Shown piece after piece: positions 1 through 7,558 of a DNA stretch of 32,006 nucleotides. Origin of the DNA: JAHDFB01 sp965658745 (lineage in GTDB: Bacteria > Bacteroidota > Bacteroidia > Chitinophagales > Saprospiraceae); contig CBFHTK010000018.1 of NCBI GenBank assembly GCA_965658745.1, forward strand, positions 1 through 32,006. The letters run 5' to 3'. A model generated the notes under the pieces. That model worked only from the letters and a program-made list of their open reading frames with translations, was not told where the DNA came from and did no database searches. A program made the position numbers and the translations under genes. Position 1 is the stretch's first letter; each line of letters begins with the position of its first letter.

Positions 1-477
1 CGCTCAACTACATACCATATTCCTACAGAAAATGAATGTATGACCTGTCATCAATCAAATTCAAAAATGACGCCATTGGGACCAACTCTACTCAACCTTA
101 ATCGAAATGTAGAGAGAAATGGAAGTACTTTAAACCAGCTTACACATTTACAGAATGTAGAAGTGATAAATAATTTTTCAGTAAACCAAATTAGTCAAAT
201 GGTAGATTATAATGACTTTAATGCTTCACTGGAGGAAAGAGGACGAGCATATCTAGCAATGAATTGTGCCCATTGTCATAACCCAACTTCTTGGGAAAGG
301 TCTGCCGAACGGGAATTTGATTTTAGATACGAAACACCTTTTAATGAAGCAGGAATTCTTTATGAAGAAGACAAAATTAAAAGAGCTCTTCAAGACAGAG
401 AAATGCCACTTATTGGAACTACAGTGTTAGATGAAGAAGGGATAAATTTAATTGTTGAATATATTGAAAGTCTATAA
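1..477 (+). CDS. Diheme c-type cytochrome, SO2930-like (3' part only)
   Basis: The reading frame is open from the first base, so the gene begins upstream of the window and 158 C-terminal residues are visible. Two covalent heme-binding CxxCH motifs are present: CMTCH at visible residues 13-17 and CAHCH at 89-93. The second sits in a R-x-YL-x-x-NCAxCH context, and the segment between them has the G-P-x-LLNLNRN and NQL-x-x-L pattern that I associate with the SO2930 family of diheme cytochromes. Such proteins are exported and carry electrons in the periplasm or at the outer membrane. The signal peptide and any N-terminal domain are outside the window. An attC-like hairpin starts about 22 bases after the stop. 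The cytochrome c call is firm; the family name is from memory. Confidence 0.85.
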   Translation, partial: RSTTYHIPTENECMTCHQSNSKMTPLGPTLLNLNRNVERNGSTLNQLTHLQNVEVINNFSVNQISQMVDYNDFNASLEERGRAYLAMNCAHCHNPTSWERSAEREFDFRYETPFNEAGILYEEDKIKRALQDREMPLIGTTVLDEEGINLIVEYIESL

Positions 478-499
478 AAAAAGACCAAAAGTAGGCTGG

Positions 500-567
500 C
501 TATAACACTGTATATGAAATCATAGCCACCTATCGGCAGGCTACGCTTCATATACTAACCGTTAGGT
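500..567 (+). other. Integron attC-like recombination site
   Basis: This gap holds a folded element laid out like an integron attC. The right end carries GTTAGGT (561-567), matching the core consensus GTTRRRY, and the left end carries TAAC (503-506), complementary to its GTTA. Inside are a perfect 9-bp inverted pair, GTATATGAA (510-518) and TTCATATAC (547-555), then a 5-bp pair, TAGCC (523-527) and GGCTA (539-543), around an 11-nt loop. The right spacer is TAACC and the left spacer ACT. The left R box is only a partial match to RYYYAAC (CTATAAC). No integrase gene is in the window, so this is a solitary or degenerate site, or a look-alike hairpin. Confidence 0.5.
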
Positions 568-598
568 TTCATTTAATACAAACTAAAAAAAGTGAATT

Positions 599-1075
599 AT
601 GAAAACCAGTGCATTCCTACTCTTTACATTTTGCTTGACAACAACAGCTCTTCAAGCTCAAGATGAAAGATATGAAATTAAACAAATTGTTCAAGAATTA
701 TTTGATGGAATGCGAGCTGGAGATACATCTAGTATGGTAAAGCTTTTTGCGCAAGAAGAAATGGAAATGAAGACCGTGTACAAGGATAAAGTAGGTCAAG
801 TACAGCTAAATTCTGGAAAACTCAGCGGATGGATGAATTCAGTAGGTACGCCACATGATGAAGTATATGATGAACGCTTGGGAGCATATGATATACAAAT
901 CCACGGTGATATGGCTTCGATGCAGGTAGAATATTACTTTTTTGTGGGCGAAAAGTTTAGTCACTGTGGTGTGAATTTTCTACAGTTCGTCAAGACCAAC
1001 GGTGGATGGAAAATAATGAATGTAGCAGATACAAGAATCAGGGAAGGTTGTGAGGTACCTGATGAAACTTGGTAG
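599..1075 (+). CDS. Secreted NTF2-like (DUF4440/SnoaL-type) small protein
   Basis: The product has 158 residues. Residues 1-20 form a Sec signal peptide (K2, hydrophobic core, cleavage near LQAQ), so the protein is exported to the periplasm or beyond. The mature part has the NTF2-like layout: an N-terminal helix with I-x-x-x-V-x-x-LFDGMRAGDTSSMVKLF (about 26-50), then beta strands with paired hydrophobics, ending in F-x-K-T-NGGWKIMNVADTR. This alpha+beta cone fold is used by many small ligand-binding proteins and enzymes, and the substrate cannot be told. The gene starts 32 bases after an attC-like core site, which would suit a gene cassette, although no second attC was seen behind it. Fold assignment is by pattern and the function is unknown. 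Confidence 0.75.
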   Translation: MKTSAFLLFTFCLTTTALQAQDERYEIKQIVQELFDGMRAGDTSSMVKLFAQEEMEMKTVYKDKVGQVQLNSGKLSGWMNSVGTPHDEVYDERLGAYDIQIHGDMASMQVEYYFFVGEKFSHCGVNFLQFVKTNGGWKIMNVADTRIREGCEVPDETW

Positions 1076-1108
1076 ATCTCGAAGAAATAGAACGTTTCGA
1101 TTCTTGAG

Positions 1109-1170
1109 ACACGGATTGCAGCGGGTTCACGTGAGTAATGCGAACGGGATATGAGCGGAAAGCCGGGTTT
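1109..1170 (+). repeat. REP-like intergenic repeat element (candidate)
   Basis: The 267-base gap between the NTF2-like gene and the Rieske gene contains a stretch with higher GC than its surroundings. It carries short motifs (GCAGCGGG, AACGGGAT, GAGCGGAAAGCCGGG) that resemble interspersed REP-like elements I recall from other Bacteroidota intergenic regions. No open reading frame crosses it. The rest of the gap (1171-1342) holds nothing recognisable. Only one copy of this form is seen in the window, so its repetitive nature is inferred. Confidence 0.35.
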
Positions 1171-1342
1171 CTTCGCTTTTATTGATGGTCTCGTTCATTC
1201 AGCTAAATTGATCTGCCATTCATAGTCGAAATTAATTGGCGAAGAAAGTCTCCCTAGTTTTCGTAATTATTACTTTTCTAGAAAAGATCATTCTTCGTTC
1301 TCGAGCTAGCTTCCTACTTTTAAGCATTCAGAACTGTTCAAT

Positions 1343-2437
1343 ATGAGAGAAATACCCAAGATCGATAACGATATAAGATTAGCAGAAACTCTGCCAGGAT
1401 GGTTCTATACAGATGCGGAGGTGTATAATCATTGCCTAACAGCAGTTTTTAATAAGTCTGTCCTCTATGTTGATGAGATCGCAGAAAAGATGAAAATGCC
1501 TGAAAATACCTTTCCAATTTCATGGTATCCAAATGCTCTGAATGAAGAAATTTTGCTCATCAAAAACGAGAGTGGATGGAGGGTTTCAAGCAATATTTGT
1601 ACACACAGGGGATTTAAAATCGTTCATCACCCTACGAAGTTGAAAAAGCTGCAATGTGGATATCATGGTCGGAGATGGAATATGGATGGCCAGTTTGAAT
1701 TCATGCCGGAGTTCAAGGAAGCTGAGCAATTTCCGAGTCCCTGCGATCATCTACCAACTATAGAATTTGTGATCTGGAAGCGATTTCTATTTGCTGGGCT
1801 TTCGCCAAAAATCGATATGAATCTTTATGCTAAAATCCTTGAGGAGCGAGTGGGTTTCCTTTCAATAGAACAATGGGATTTGGCTTCTGATTATTCAAAA
1901 ACTTATTCAATTAAAGCTAATTGGGCTCTTTATTGTGACAATTATTTGGAGGGATTTCATATTCCATTTGTTCATGAATCGTTAGGTCAGATCGTTGATT
2001 ATGGATCTTACACGACTGAGATTTATGATCATGCAGTATTACAGGTAGGATATGCGAAAGATGGCGCAGCTTGCTTTGATTTTCCAGAGGGTCATGTTGA
2101 TTATGGAAAGAATATTTCAGCTTATTACTATTGGCTTTTCCCCAATTTTATGTTGAATTTTTATACTTGGGGTGTTCAGATAAATATTGTCAAGCCACTC
2201 GCAATAGATCGCTGTAAAGTAGAGTTTATATATTTCATAGGAGACCATGATGCGTGGGAATCATTTGGTAAAGATCAGATTGCTGAAAAAACGGAACGCG
2301 AAGATGAATTTGTTGTCGAAGCAGTTCAAAAAGGACTGAAATCTAGTCTTTATAAGTCAGGTAGGTTTTCACCGAAGCGTGAAAAGGGCGTGCATTATTT
2401 TCATCTTCTCCTTTCGGAGTATTGTCGTGAACATTAG
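1343..2437 (+). CDS. Rieske non-heme iron oxygenase, carnitine/choline oxygenase-like
   Basis: A 364-residue alpha subunit of a Rieske-type ring-hydroxylating or demethylating oxygenase. The [2Fe-2S] ligands are C86-T-H88 and C105-GY-H108. The catalytic Fe site follows: D199-N-Y-x-E203-x-x-H206 and H211, with D321 (in E-D-E-F-V-V-E-x-VQxGL) as the likely third ligand. The residue in the bridging position three before the first histidine is Glu (E203), not the Asp of naphthalene dioxygenase. Glutamate there is known from carnitine oxygenase CntA, whose length (about 370) and spacing also match. A quaternary-amine or betaine-like substrate is therefore plausible. No ferredoxin reductase partner is adjacent. 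A TACTTTTA near-match to the -7 consensus lies upstream, and a hairpin terminator overlaps the stop codon. Confidence 0.9.
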   Translation: MREIPKIDNDIRLAETLPGWFYTDAEVYNHCLTAVFNKSVLYVDEIAEKMKMPENTFPISWYPNALNEEILLIKNESGWRVSSNICTHRGFKIVHHPTKLKKLQCGYHGRRWNMDGQFEFMPEFKEAEQFPSPCDHLPTIEFVIWKRFLFAGLSPKIDMNLYAKILEERVGFLSIEQWDLASDYSKTYSIKANWALYCDNYLEGFHIPFVHESLGQIVDYGSYTTEIYDHAVLQVGYAKDGAACFDFPEGHVDYGKNISAYYYWLFPNFMLNFYTWGVQINIVKPLAIDRCKVEFIYFIGDHDAWESFGKDQIAEKTEREDEFVVEAVQKGLKSSLYKSGRFSPKREKGVHYFHLLLSEYCREH

Positions 2438-2457
2438 ACTTTGTAGTCTAATTTTAT
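2433..2457 (+). terminator. Intrinsic terminator of the Rieske oxygenase gene
   Basis: A perfect 8-bp stem, ATTAGACT (2433-2440) and AGTCTAAT (2445-2452), closes a TTGT loop and runs into TTTTATT. The left arm includes the TAG stop codon of the oxygenase, so the gene ends inside its own terminator. Confidence 0.65.
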
Positions 2458-2724
2458 TGTCATATTCCTAGAAGCTATTGCTTTTCTCGAAAAAAATAAA
2501 GTATATCGATTTAGTAAAAGGACAAAATAACAATTTGTGAAAAATACATTGCAATGTTGCAAGCAATTATGGTTTTTTATTACTACTATTATGAGACCAA
2601 ATAACAAAACGTAAGGTCATTTTAATTTAGTTTCTGACACTTTACTATAATGATTAATATATAAAACATTGTAAACAAGGCTTTTGAGTCATAAAATGCA
2701 GTTTAAAAGTCAAAATAATTAAAA

Positions 2725-3468
2725 ATGAATAAATTTAAAATTTTAGTAGTAGCGTTTATCGCAACCGCTATGGTAGCATGCAACGACGGTAAACCAGAAG
2801 ATAAGACAACGGAGATTCTTGTAATGGAAGAGACGGGAGGAATTGTTCAAGAAGTTTTAACTCAAGAAGAACGAGATGCTTTAACTCCTGATGACGTTTT
2901 GGAATCCTTTAAAGAAGGAAACAAACGTTTTATCAATAACAACCTAACTGCAAGAGATCACTCTGCCCAAGTTAGAAAAAGTGCAACAGGACAGTTCCCA
3001 AAAGCAGTTGTACTGTCTTGCCTTGATAGTAGAGTCCCAGTAGAAGATGTTTTTGATAGAGGTATTGGAGATATTTTTGTTGGGCGGGTAGCTGGAAATT
3101 TCGTTAATGAAGATTTATTGGGTAGCATGGAATTTGGCTGTAAAGTATCAGGTTCAAAACTAATCTTAGTTTTAGGTCACGAACATTGCGGAGCTATAAT
3201 AGCAGCTGTTGATGATGTAAGGTTGGGCAACATAACTGCAATGCTTACTAAAATTCGTCCCGCCGTTGACAAAGTAGTTTATGAAGGTGACAGAACATCT
3301 AAAAATGAGGAGTTTGTAGCTAAAGTATGTGAAAGTAATATACTAAATACCATCAATGAAATAAGAGCTAAAAGTCCAATTTTAAAAGAAATGGAAGATA
3401 ATGGACAAATTAAAATTGTTGGTGGAGTGTACGAGATGGATACGGGTATTGTAACCTTCATGGAATAA
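2725..3468 (+). CDS. Beta-class carbonic anhydrase, lipoprotein
   Basis: Interconverts CO2 and bicarbonate. The 247-residue product begins with a lipoprotein signal peptide (K2/K5, hydrophobic stretch, lipobox MVAC with C19), so it should be exported and lipid-anchored rather than cytosolic. The beta-class zinc ligands are C99 in C-L-D-S-R, H152 and C155 in GHEHCGA, with the D101/R103 dyad present. A linker of about 35 residues rich in Glu and Thr separates the lipid anchor from the catalytic domain. The 287 bases upstream are AT-rich with no gene. The downstream neighbour is a small membrane protein in the same direction. The enzyme class is certain; the surface or periplasmic location is inferred from the lipobox. 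Confidence 0.93.
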   Translation: MNKFKILVVAFIATAMVACNDGKPEDKTTEILVMEETGGIVQEVLTQEERDALTPDDVLESFKEGNKRFINNNLTARDHSAQVRKSATGQFPKAVVLSCLDSRVPVEDVFDRGIGDIFVGRVAGNFVNEDLLGSMEFGCKVSGSKLILVLGHEHCGAIIAAVDDVRLGNITAMLTKIRPAVDKVVYEGDRTSKNEEFVAKVCESNILNTINEIRAKSPILKEMEDNGQIKIVGGVYEMDTGIVTFME

Positions 3469-3645
3469 AAACTGAGTACGATACTGTATAAAAGCAATAG
3501 CGATTCGGTTGCAAGCTCGAAACGGCTTTATTTTTATATCACACTTGCTAAAATAGTAGTCTTACCAACAGATATTGTGGTATTCAAAGATTTGTAACTT
3601 GATTGCTAAGTTGTATCCTATTTTTTAAGGTATAAATCAATTAAT

Positions 3646-4068
3646 ATGAAAAATTTTAAAACCATCTTGATAGTCACATTAATACTTGATATTCTTCAAT
3701 TTATTCCTTTAATATTAGCAAGGACGGTGGGTGAAGTGAAAAATCAAATGATAAGCGACTTCAACATTGAAGGATTAGCAGATAGCGCACCTGCCTTAGA
3801 GGTATTGGATACGATGACATTTGTTATTGGATTTATTTTTATGGGAATAGTGCTTTCAGTCCTCTACTCTCTTAGATTGAAATCTATCGAGGGTTTGAAG
3901 TCAGTAACTTTTGTGTTGTTTATTGTACACTTATTTTGGACATTACCAGATTTTGTAACTCTTTTAAGTGGCGGCTCAACACATCCTCCAATTATAGTTA
4001 TGATATTAACTTTAATTCCCGTAATTGGGCTGTTTTATGTGTCTCAAAAAGGAGTCTTAAAAGTTTAG
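3646..4068 (+). CDS. Small four-helix integral membrane protein, unknown function
   Basis: The protein has 140 residues with four predicted membrane helices at about 5-25, 57-76, 82-102 and 113-134. The loop between helices 1 and 2 (about residues 26-55) is polar and carries several acidic residues. No motif that I recognise is present. A run TATTTTTT about 20 bases upstream resembles the Bacteroidota -7 element. A decayed gene for another hydrophobic protein follows 75 bases downstream, and its surviving start (M-x-x-x-x-IVTxIVVLNILQ) resembles the start of this one. The two may therefore be paralogues or members of one small family. Confidence 0.7.
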   Translation: MKNFKTILIVTLILDILQFIPLILARTVGEVKNQMISDFNIEGLADSAPALEVLDTMTFVIGFIFMGIVLSVLYSLRLKSIEGLKSVTFVLFIVHLFWTLPDFVTLLSGGSTHPPIIVMILTLIPVIGLFYVSQKGVLKV

Positions 4069-4143
4069 TTAAATCTTCGGCATATTCTCATTGGATATTT
4101 TAGAATGTTCATTTAAAAACTATTAACCATAAAATAATTGAGA

Positions 4144-4545
4144 ATGAATTCTGAAAATATAGTTACCGCAATAGTAGTTCTAAATATTCTTCAAGGGTAG
4201 GATCTTTATAGCAGGGGAAACATTGGCAGAACAGTCTTTCCCTGCTGAATTATTAGAAGGAGGAGGACTAGTTGTTGGCAATGCTGTGCTATGCATTGGT
4301 CTTTATCAGTTGCTTTTATTGTTATTGGTATAATAATTCTATGAACAACAGATTTAGAAATAACAGATGCTAAAAAAGTATTATAAAGCATCGGGATAGC
4401 TTATTTGTTTTTTCTAATTAATGGTCTTTTACAGCACTTTGCAATCCCTGTCAGTGTTTCTATGCCAGTAATTGGATTAATTGCCTTCATCAGTATTCTC
4501 ACTTTCTATACAGCCATTAAGCAACTGTTTAAATCATCGGCTTAA
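4144..4545 (+). pseudogene. Decayed gene for a small membrane protein
   Basis: An ATG at 4144 opens a hydrophobic reading (MNSENIVTAIVVLNILQG) that meets a stop after 18 codons. The adjacent frame then reads TLAEQSFPAELLEGGGLVVGN followed by a Leu-rich membrane segment and a stop. A further frame reads a helix-rich tail (SIGIAYLFFLINGLLQHFAI, then a second hydrophobic segment ending ..QLFKSSA) that stops at 4543-4545. Read together this gives a protein of about 130 residues with roughly four membrane helices, similar in size to the intact neighbour upstream, broken by at least two frameshifts and stops. It could reflect real decay or, less likely, sequencing error. Confidence 0.65.
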
Positions 4546-4617
4546 GTTCAGATATTTCTAAACCTACTTACTAGGATTAGAAATACATGAATTAACATAG
4601 GAAGATCTGCCTATGGT

Positions 4618-5019
4618 TTAGTTACAGTCAGAATTTAATCTCCAAAGCTTACTGCTATTTTCAAATTGTATTATACCGCCATTACATACAAATGTAATTC
4701 CTAATGGCGTACCATCCCATATTAAAGTGTTGTCATCAAATGTGTACGTGTCAAAACCAGGAATTCTATCGGTAGCATTTAATGCATTGAAATCTGCATC
4801 AGTACAAAGGTTATCTATACTGCCACAGTTTGGATAAGATGTGTACACATTTCCGTCCTCAAACTCATACATTGTATTTGCATAGGTTCTGTCAGTAGGG
4901 ACTGGAGACCACAACCATTTACCGTCAGCTGTGTAAGCTGGCAATGGACTGTCTTCAGAAATATCATCAGTACAACAGGCGAAGATGAATAAAGCGGAAA
5001 GTAATAAGATATTTTCCAC
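4618..5019 (-). CDS. Small lipoprotein, unknown; start possibly frameshifted
   Basis: The open frame gives 133 residues from a GTG at 5019. It starts with a hydrophobic stretch ending in FACC (C15/C16), a likely lipobox, followed by an acidic linker and a beta-rich domain with W-x-W and T-M-Y-E-F-E-D-G, then cysteines at NC-G-S-x-D-N-LC-T. The N-terminus before the hydrophobic core is M-E-N, lacking the usual basic residues. An ATG at 5033 reads M-K-I-L in the frame that would join this one if a single base were added. Either the GTG is used, or a one-base deletion has damaged the gene. The function is unknown; lipobox proteins of this kind are common in Bacteroidota. Confidence 0.6.
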   Translation of the reverse strand: MENILLLSALFIFACCTDDISEDSPLPAYTADGKWLWSPVPTDRTYANTMYEFEDGNVYTSYPNCGSIDNLCTDADFNALNATDRIPGFDTYTFDDNTLIWDGTPLGITFVCNGGIIQFENSSKLWRLNSDCN

Positions 5020-5132
5020 GAAAGAATTTTCATAATCAAATTAGTTCTAACAATAGTTATAAGAAAATCTTTATTGTAATTAGAAATTAATTCGATTCCA
5101 GGCTAAATAAATTGTTATCTAAAATGAGGATA

Positions 5133-6791
5133 TTAATCTTCATCGTCATCATCAGCGTAGGCAAGATCATCGAAGTGCTTCTTAATTTCGGCACGAAGCT
5201 GTCTCATATAGTCTTCCTGTAACCATTTTCTGTAGTTAAGAGTGCTCTTCGTAATACAGTATGCATATGCTTTCACACGATGAGCAATATCTGCCTGTAA
5301 AAGCCTTGCAAGAGACCAACCGTCAAATAAATCATCAGCATTTTCAATACATATCTTAGCATGCTGTGAAACAGAATGCTCTAAGACTGTTTGCGGTCGT
5401 TCGCGTTGTTTTGTAACTTTATCATAATCTTTATTGATATCAAAAGTTACATCTTCTGACTTGGCAAATTTCTCTCTGATTTCATCAGGCATTACATACT
5501 TGAAACGACGCTCCAATTCTGCGTCAGCCATTAAGTTTTCTAGGTAGTAATCTGGACTTCGGAATATTTTTCCCCAATCTATTTCACCATCCCATGGACC
5601 AAATCTTGCTACGTTATTACCTAGATCAATAATAGTGAACTCTTTCTTGCTGCCTGTTACTCTTGAACCTCTACCAATCATTTGAAAGTAAAGCGTAAGC
5701 GATCTCGTCGCTCTATTAAGAATTACCGTATCCACCGTAGGTTCATCAAATCCAGTTGTTAATATGGATACTGAACTTAAAATCGCGTCTGGCTTAGTCC
5801 TGAACCACTTTAGAATTTCTTGTCGTTCCTTTTTGCTATGTGTATTGTCTAAGTGTCTTACCTCTAATCCAGCTTCTCTGAAGGTATTGTAAACGTAAAT
5901 ACTAGTTTTTATCCCATTGTTGAAGATCAATGTCTTTTTACCCTTTGATCGCTGATTGTATGAATAAATGAGCTTCTCCCTCATGGAAAAGTTCGTGTAC
6001 AATACTTCTGAAGATTTGACAGTATAATCGCCATTCATACCCACCTTTAGAGATGTCAAACCGACATCGTATGTGAAAACGTTTGGCTTCGCTAAGAAAC
6101 CCTTTTTGATAAGGTTTGGAATAGTCTCACCGACAATAAGTTCCCGATAATTATTCTTCATCGGAAGCTTCATATTAGAACTAAGAGGCGTTGCCGTGAC
6201 ACCTAGAATAGTACTCTGATCAAAGAACTTGAATAGCTTTGTAAAGGAATTGTAATGAGCCTCATCAATGATTACCAATCCGACGTTAGCAACATCGATT
6301 AATTCGTCATTTAGTCGATTGTTGAGGGTTTCAACCATTGCGACGTAACACTGGAAAGGATTGTCATTTGGTAGCGCCTTTACATTGCTATCAATAATCT
6401 TATTGGCAACTTCAAACTCATTGAGCATATTTGAAGTCTGCTTACATAACTCGATTCTGTGTGTTAGGATTAGAACTTTTTTGCTTTTCTCAGCAATATA
6501 TCTGCGTGTGATTTCCGAAAATATAACAGTCTTTCCACCTCCAGTCGGCAATTGAAAAAGTATGTTTCCAGTGTCTTCTGAAGTTAGTCGAACAAATATC
6601 TCATCGAGTGATTTTTTCTGATAATCATAAAGCTGCTTACCAATAATTCTATCTTCAGAATCATCCTCGGTGACTTCATCAAAGTCCTTTTCATCTATGG
6701 ATTCTTGACTGTTGACATACAAGATGTCTTCGTTCTCCTCTTCCTCTATTGTATCTTGCTTATTATTCGAATCTTCTGGTCCCACGCTCAT
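5133..6791 (-). CDS. DEAD/DEAH-box superfamily 2 helicase
   Basis: An ATP-dependent nucleic-acid helicase or translocase. Numbered from an upstream TTG at 6806, motifs are Walker A LPTGGGKT (86-93), motif II DEAH (181-184), motif III TATP (204-207), and in the second RecA domain TTGFD (350-354) and motif VI QMIGRGSR (375-382). This is the type III restriction-subunit/UvrB-like helicase family, about 550 residues. I chose ATG 6791 as start because a good promoter lies just upstream and the TTG is a weaker codon. The first 50 residues are acidic and probably disordered, as is the DDDDED end. The C-terminal region (about 420-545) is helical and unassigned. No methylase, nuclease or other defence gene is adjacent, so a general repair or RNA role is equally possible. 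Confidence 0.9.
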   Translation of the reverse strand: MSVGPEDSNNKQDTIEEEENEDILYVNSQESIDEKDFDEVTEDDSEDRIIGKQLYDYQKKSLDEIFVRLTSEDTGNILFQLPTGGGKTVIFSEITRRYIAEKSKKVLILTHRIELCKQTSNMLNEFEVANKIIDSNVKALPNDNPFQCYVAMVETLNNRLNDELIDVANVGLVIIDEAHYNSFTKLFKFFDQSTILGVTATPLSSNMKLPMKNNYRELIVGETIPNLIKKGFLAKPNVFTYDVGLTSLKVGMNGDYTVKSSEVLYTNFSMREKLIYSYNQRSKGKKTLIFNNGIKTSIYVYNTFREAGLEVRHLDNTHSKKERQEILKWFRTKPDAILSSVSILTTGFDEPTVDTVILNRATRSLTLYFQMIGRGSRVTGSKKEFTIIDLGNNVARFGPWDGEIDWGKIFRSPDYYLENLMADAELERRFKYVMPDEIREKFAKSEDVTFDINKDYDKVTKQRERPQTVLEHSVSQHAKICIENADDLFDGWSLARLLQADIAHRVKAYAYCITKSTLNYRKWLQEDYMRQLRAEIKKHFDDLAYADDDDED

Positions 6792-6812
6792 ATTTCTTCT
6801 TTTCAAGAATTA

Positions 6813-6842
6813 CAAAAATACAAGATTAAGATGTTTCACCAA
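6813..6842 (-). promoter_or_regulatory. Bacteroidota-type promoter of the helicase gene
   Basis: Read on the minus strand, TTG (6842-6840) is followed after 19 bases by TATTTTTG (6820-6813), a full match to the -33/-7 consensus TTG-N19-21-TAnnTTTG known from Bacteroidota. The ATG at 6791 lies 21 bases further on, which favours that start over the TTG at 6806. Confidence 0.6.
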
Positions 6843-7237
6843 TTGATTTGACAGCTAATCTTTAAATTCTTGTGAGAGAGGACAATTTTTAAACTTATTT
6901 CGACGAAATTTTCGATTAGACTACCAATAGCTATGGATATAAGGCGAAGTCAATATTTTAGCTAAAAGTGCAGTAAAAAGCGTATTAATTATTTAAAATC
7001 AAAAACTTATATATTTATACTTTATACTATATGTACTAAAATGATTACAAGTAGTTTAGATCTTATTCCTAAAGATATAAAACAGGACCATTTTCTTTGA
7101 TATTACTAATAAATTATATATCTTTAGTAGTGAACAATTTAGTAAAATATTTGTCGTTTTATTAATGTTTTTAAGCTAGACTGAAAGTTGCAGTATTAGC
7201 AGTTTGTTATTTTTTTTAGAACCTAAATCTTTATCAT
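6843..7237. other. AT-rich intergenic region between divergent genes
   Basis: No gene is seen here. The stretch is strongly AT-rich and lies between the helicase gene (leftward) and a small open frame (rightward). It contains a short inverted pair, TACTAA (7104-7109) and TTAGTA (7124-7129), around an AT-only loop. TATTTTTT near 7209 may be a -7 element for the small downstream frame. Confidence 0.5.
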
Positions 7238-7456
7238 ATGAATAATATGAAAGACTTCAATCCAGAAGTAACTAGTCAAATGTCCAGTGCTCGTGTTTTG
7301 AAAGTAGTCCATAAAAAATCTGGCAAATTAGATGTATTCTTTCCTTTTTCTGAGGTTCCCATCGAAATGACTACACAGTATTTTCAAAAGCATATTAATC
7401 AAGATGATTTTCGTATCGATATCCTAAATGATCGTGATCGACCAATTGCTGGATAG
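7238..7456 (+). CDS. Hypothetical 72-residue protein
   Basis: A short open frame with a second possible start at M4. It has no signal peptide or membrane segment. The sequence is polar and mixed-charge, with a hydrophobic beta-like core (ARVLKVVHKKSGKLDVFFPF) and a C-terminal part rich in Asp and Arg. No family is recognised. Balanced codon use and the acceptable upstream AT-rich promoter region favour a real gene, but a chance frame cannot be excluded at this length. Confidence 0.45.
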   Translation: MNNMKDFNPEVTSQMSSARVLKVVHKKSGKLDVFFPFSEVPIEMTTQYFQKHINQDDFRIDILNDRDRPIAG

Positions 7457-7546
7457 TTTTTTCTATTAAACAGTTTTTCAAAGTATTTTAGCTTTTTTTA
7501 CTTGTGCGCGGCCAAGTAGATCTAGATGGTTTTGTCCTAGTTTTCC

Positions 7547-7554
7547 TACCTTTG
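7547..7554 (+). promoter_or_regulatory. -7 promoter element abutting a start codon
   Basis: TACCTTTG matches the TAnnTTTG consensus exactly and ends only four bases before the ATG at 7559. Transcription would then begin at or within a base or two of the A of the start codon, implying a leaderless message. No TTG lies at the ideal -33 distance. Confidence 0.5.
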
Positions 7555-7558
7555 AACA

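Noticed and set aside
4206..4391. Minus-strand 61-codon open frame
   Set aside because: It lies over the decayed plus-strand membrane-protein gene and has no start signal or motif.
5133..6791. Helicase as part of a restriction or phage-defence system
   Set aside because: No methylase, nuclease, TOPRIM or other defence gene lies on either side; the call is kept as a stand-alone SF2 helicase.
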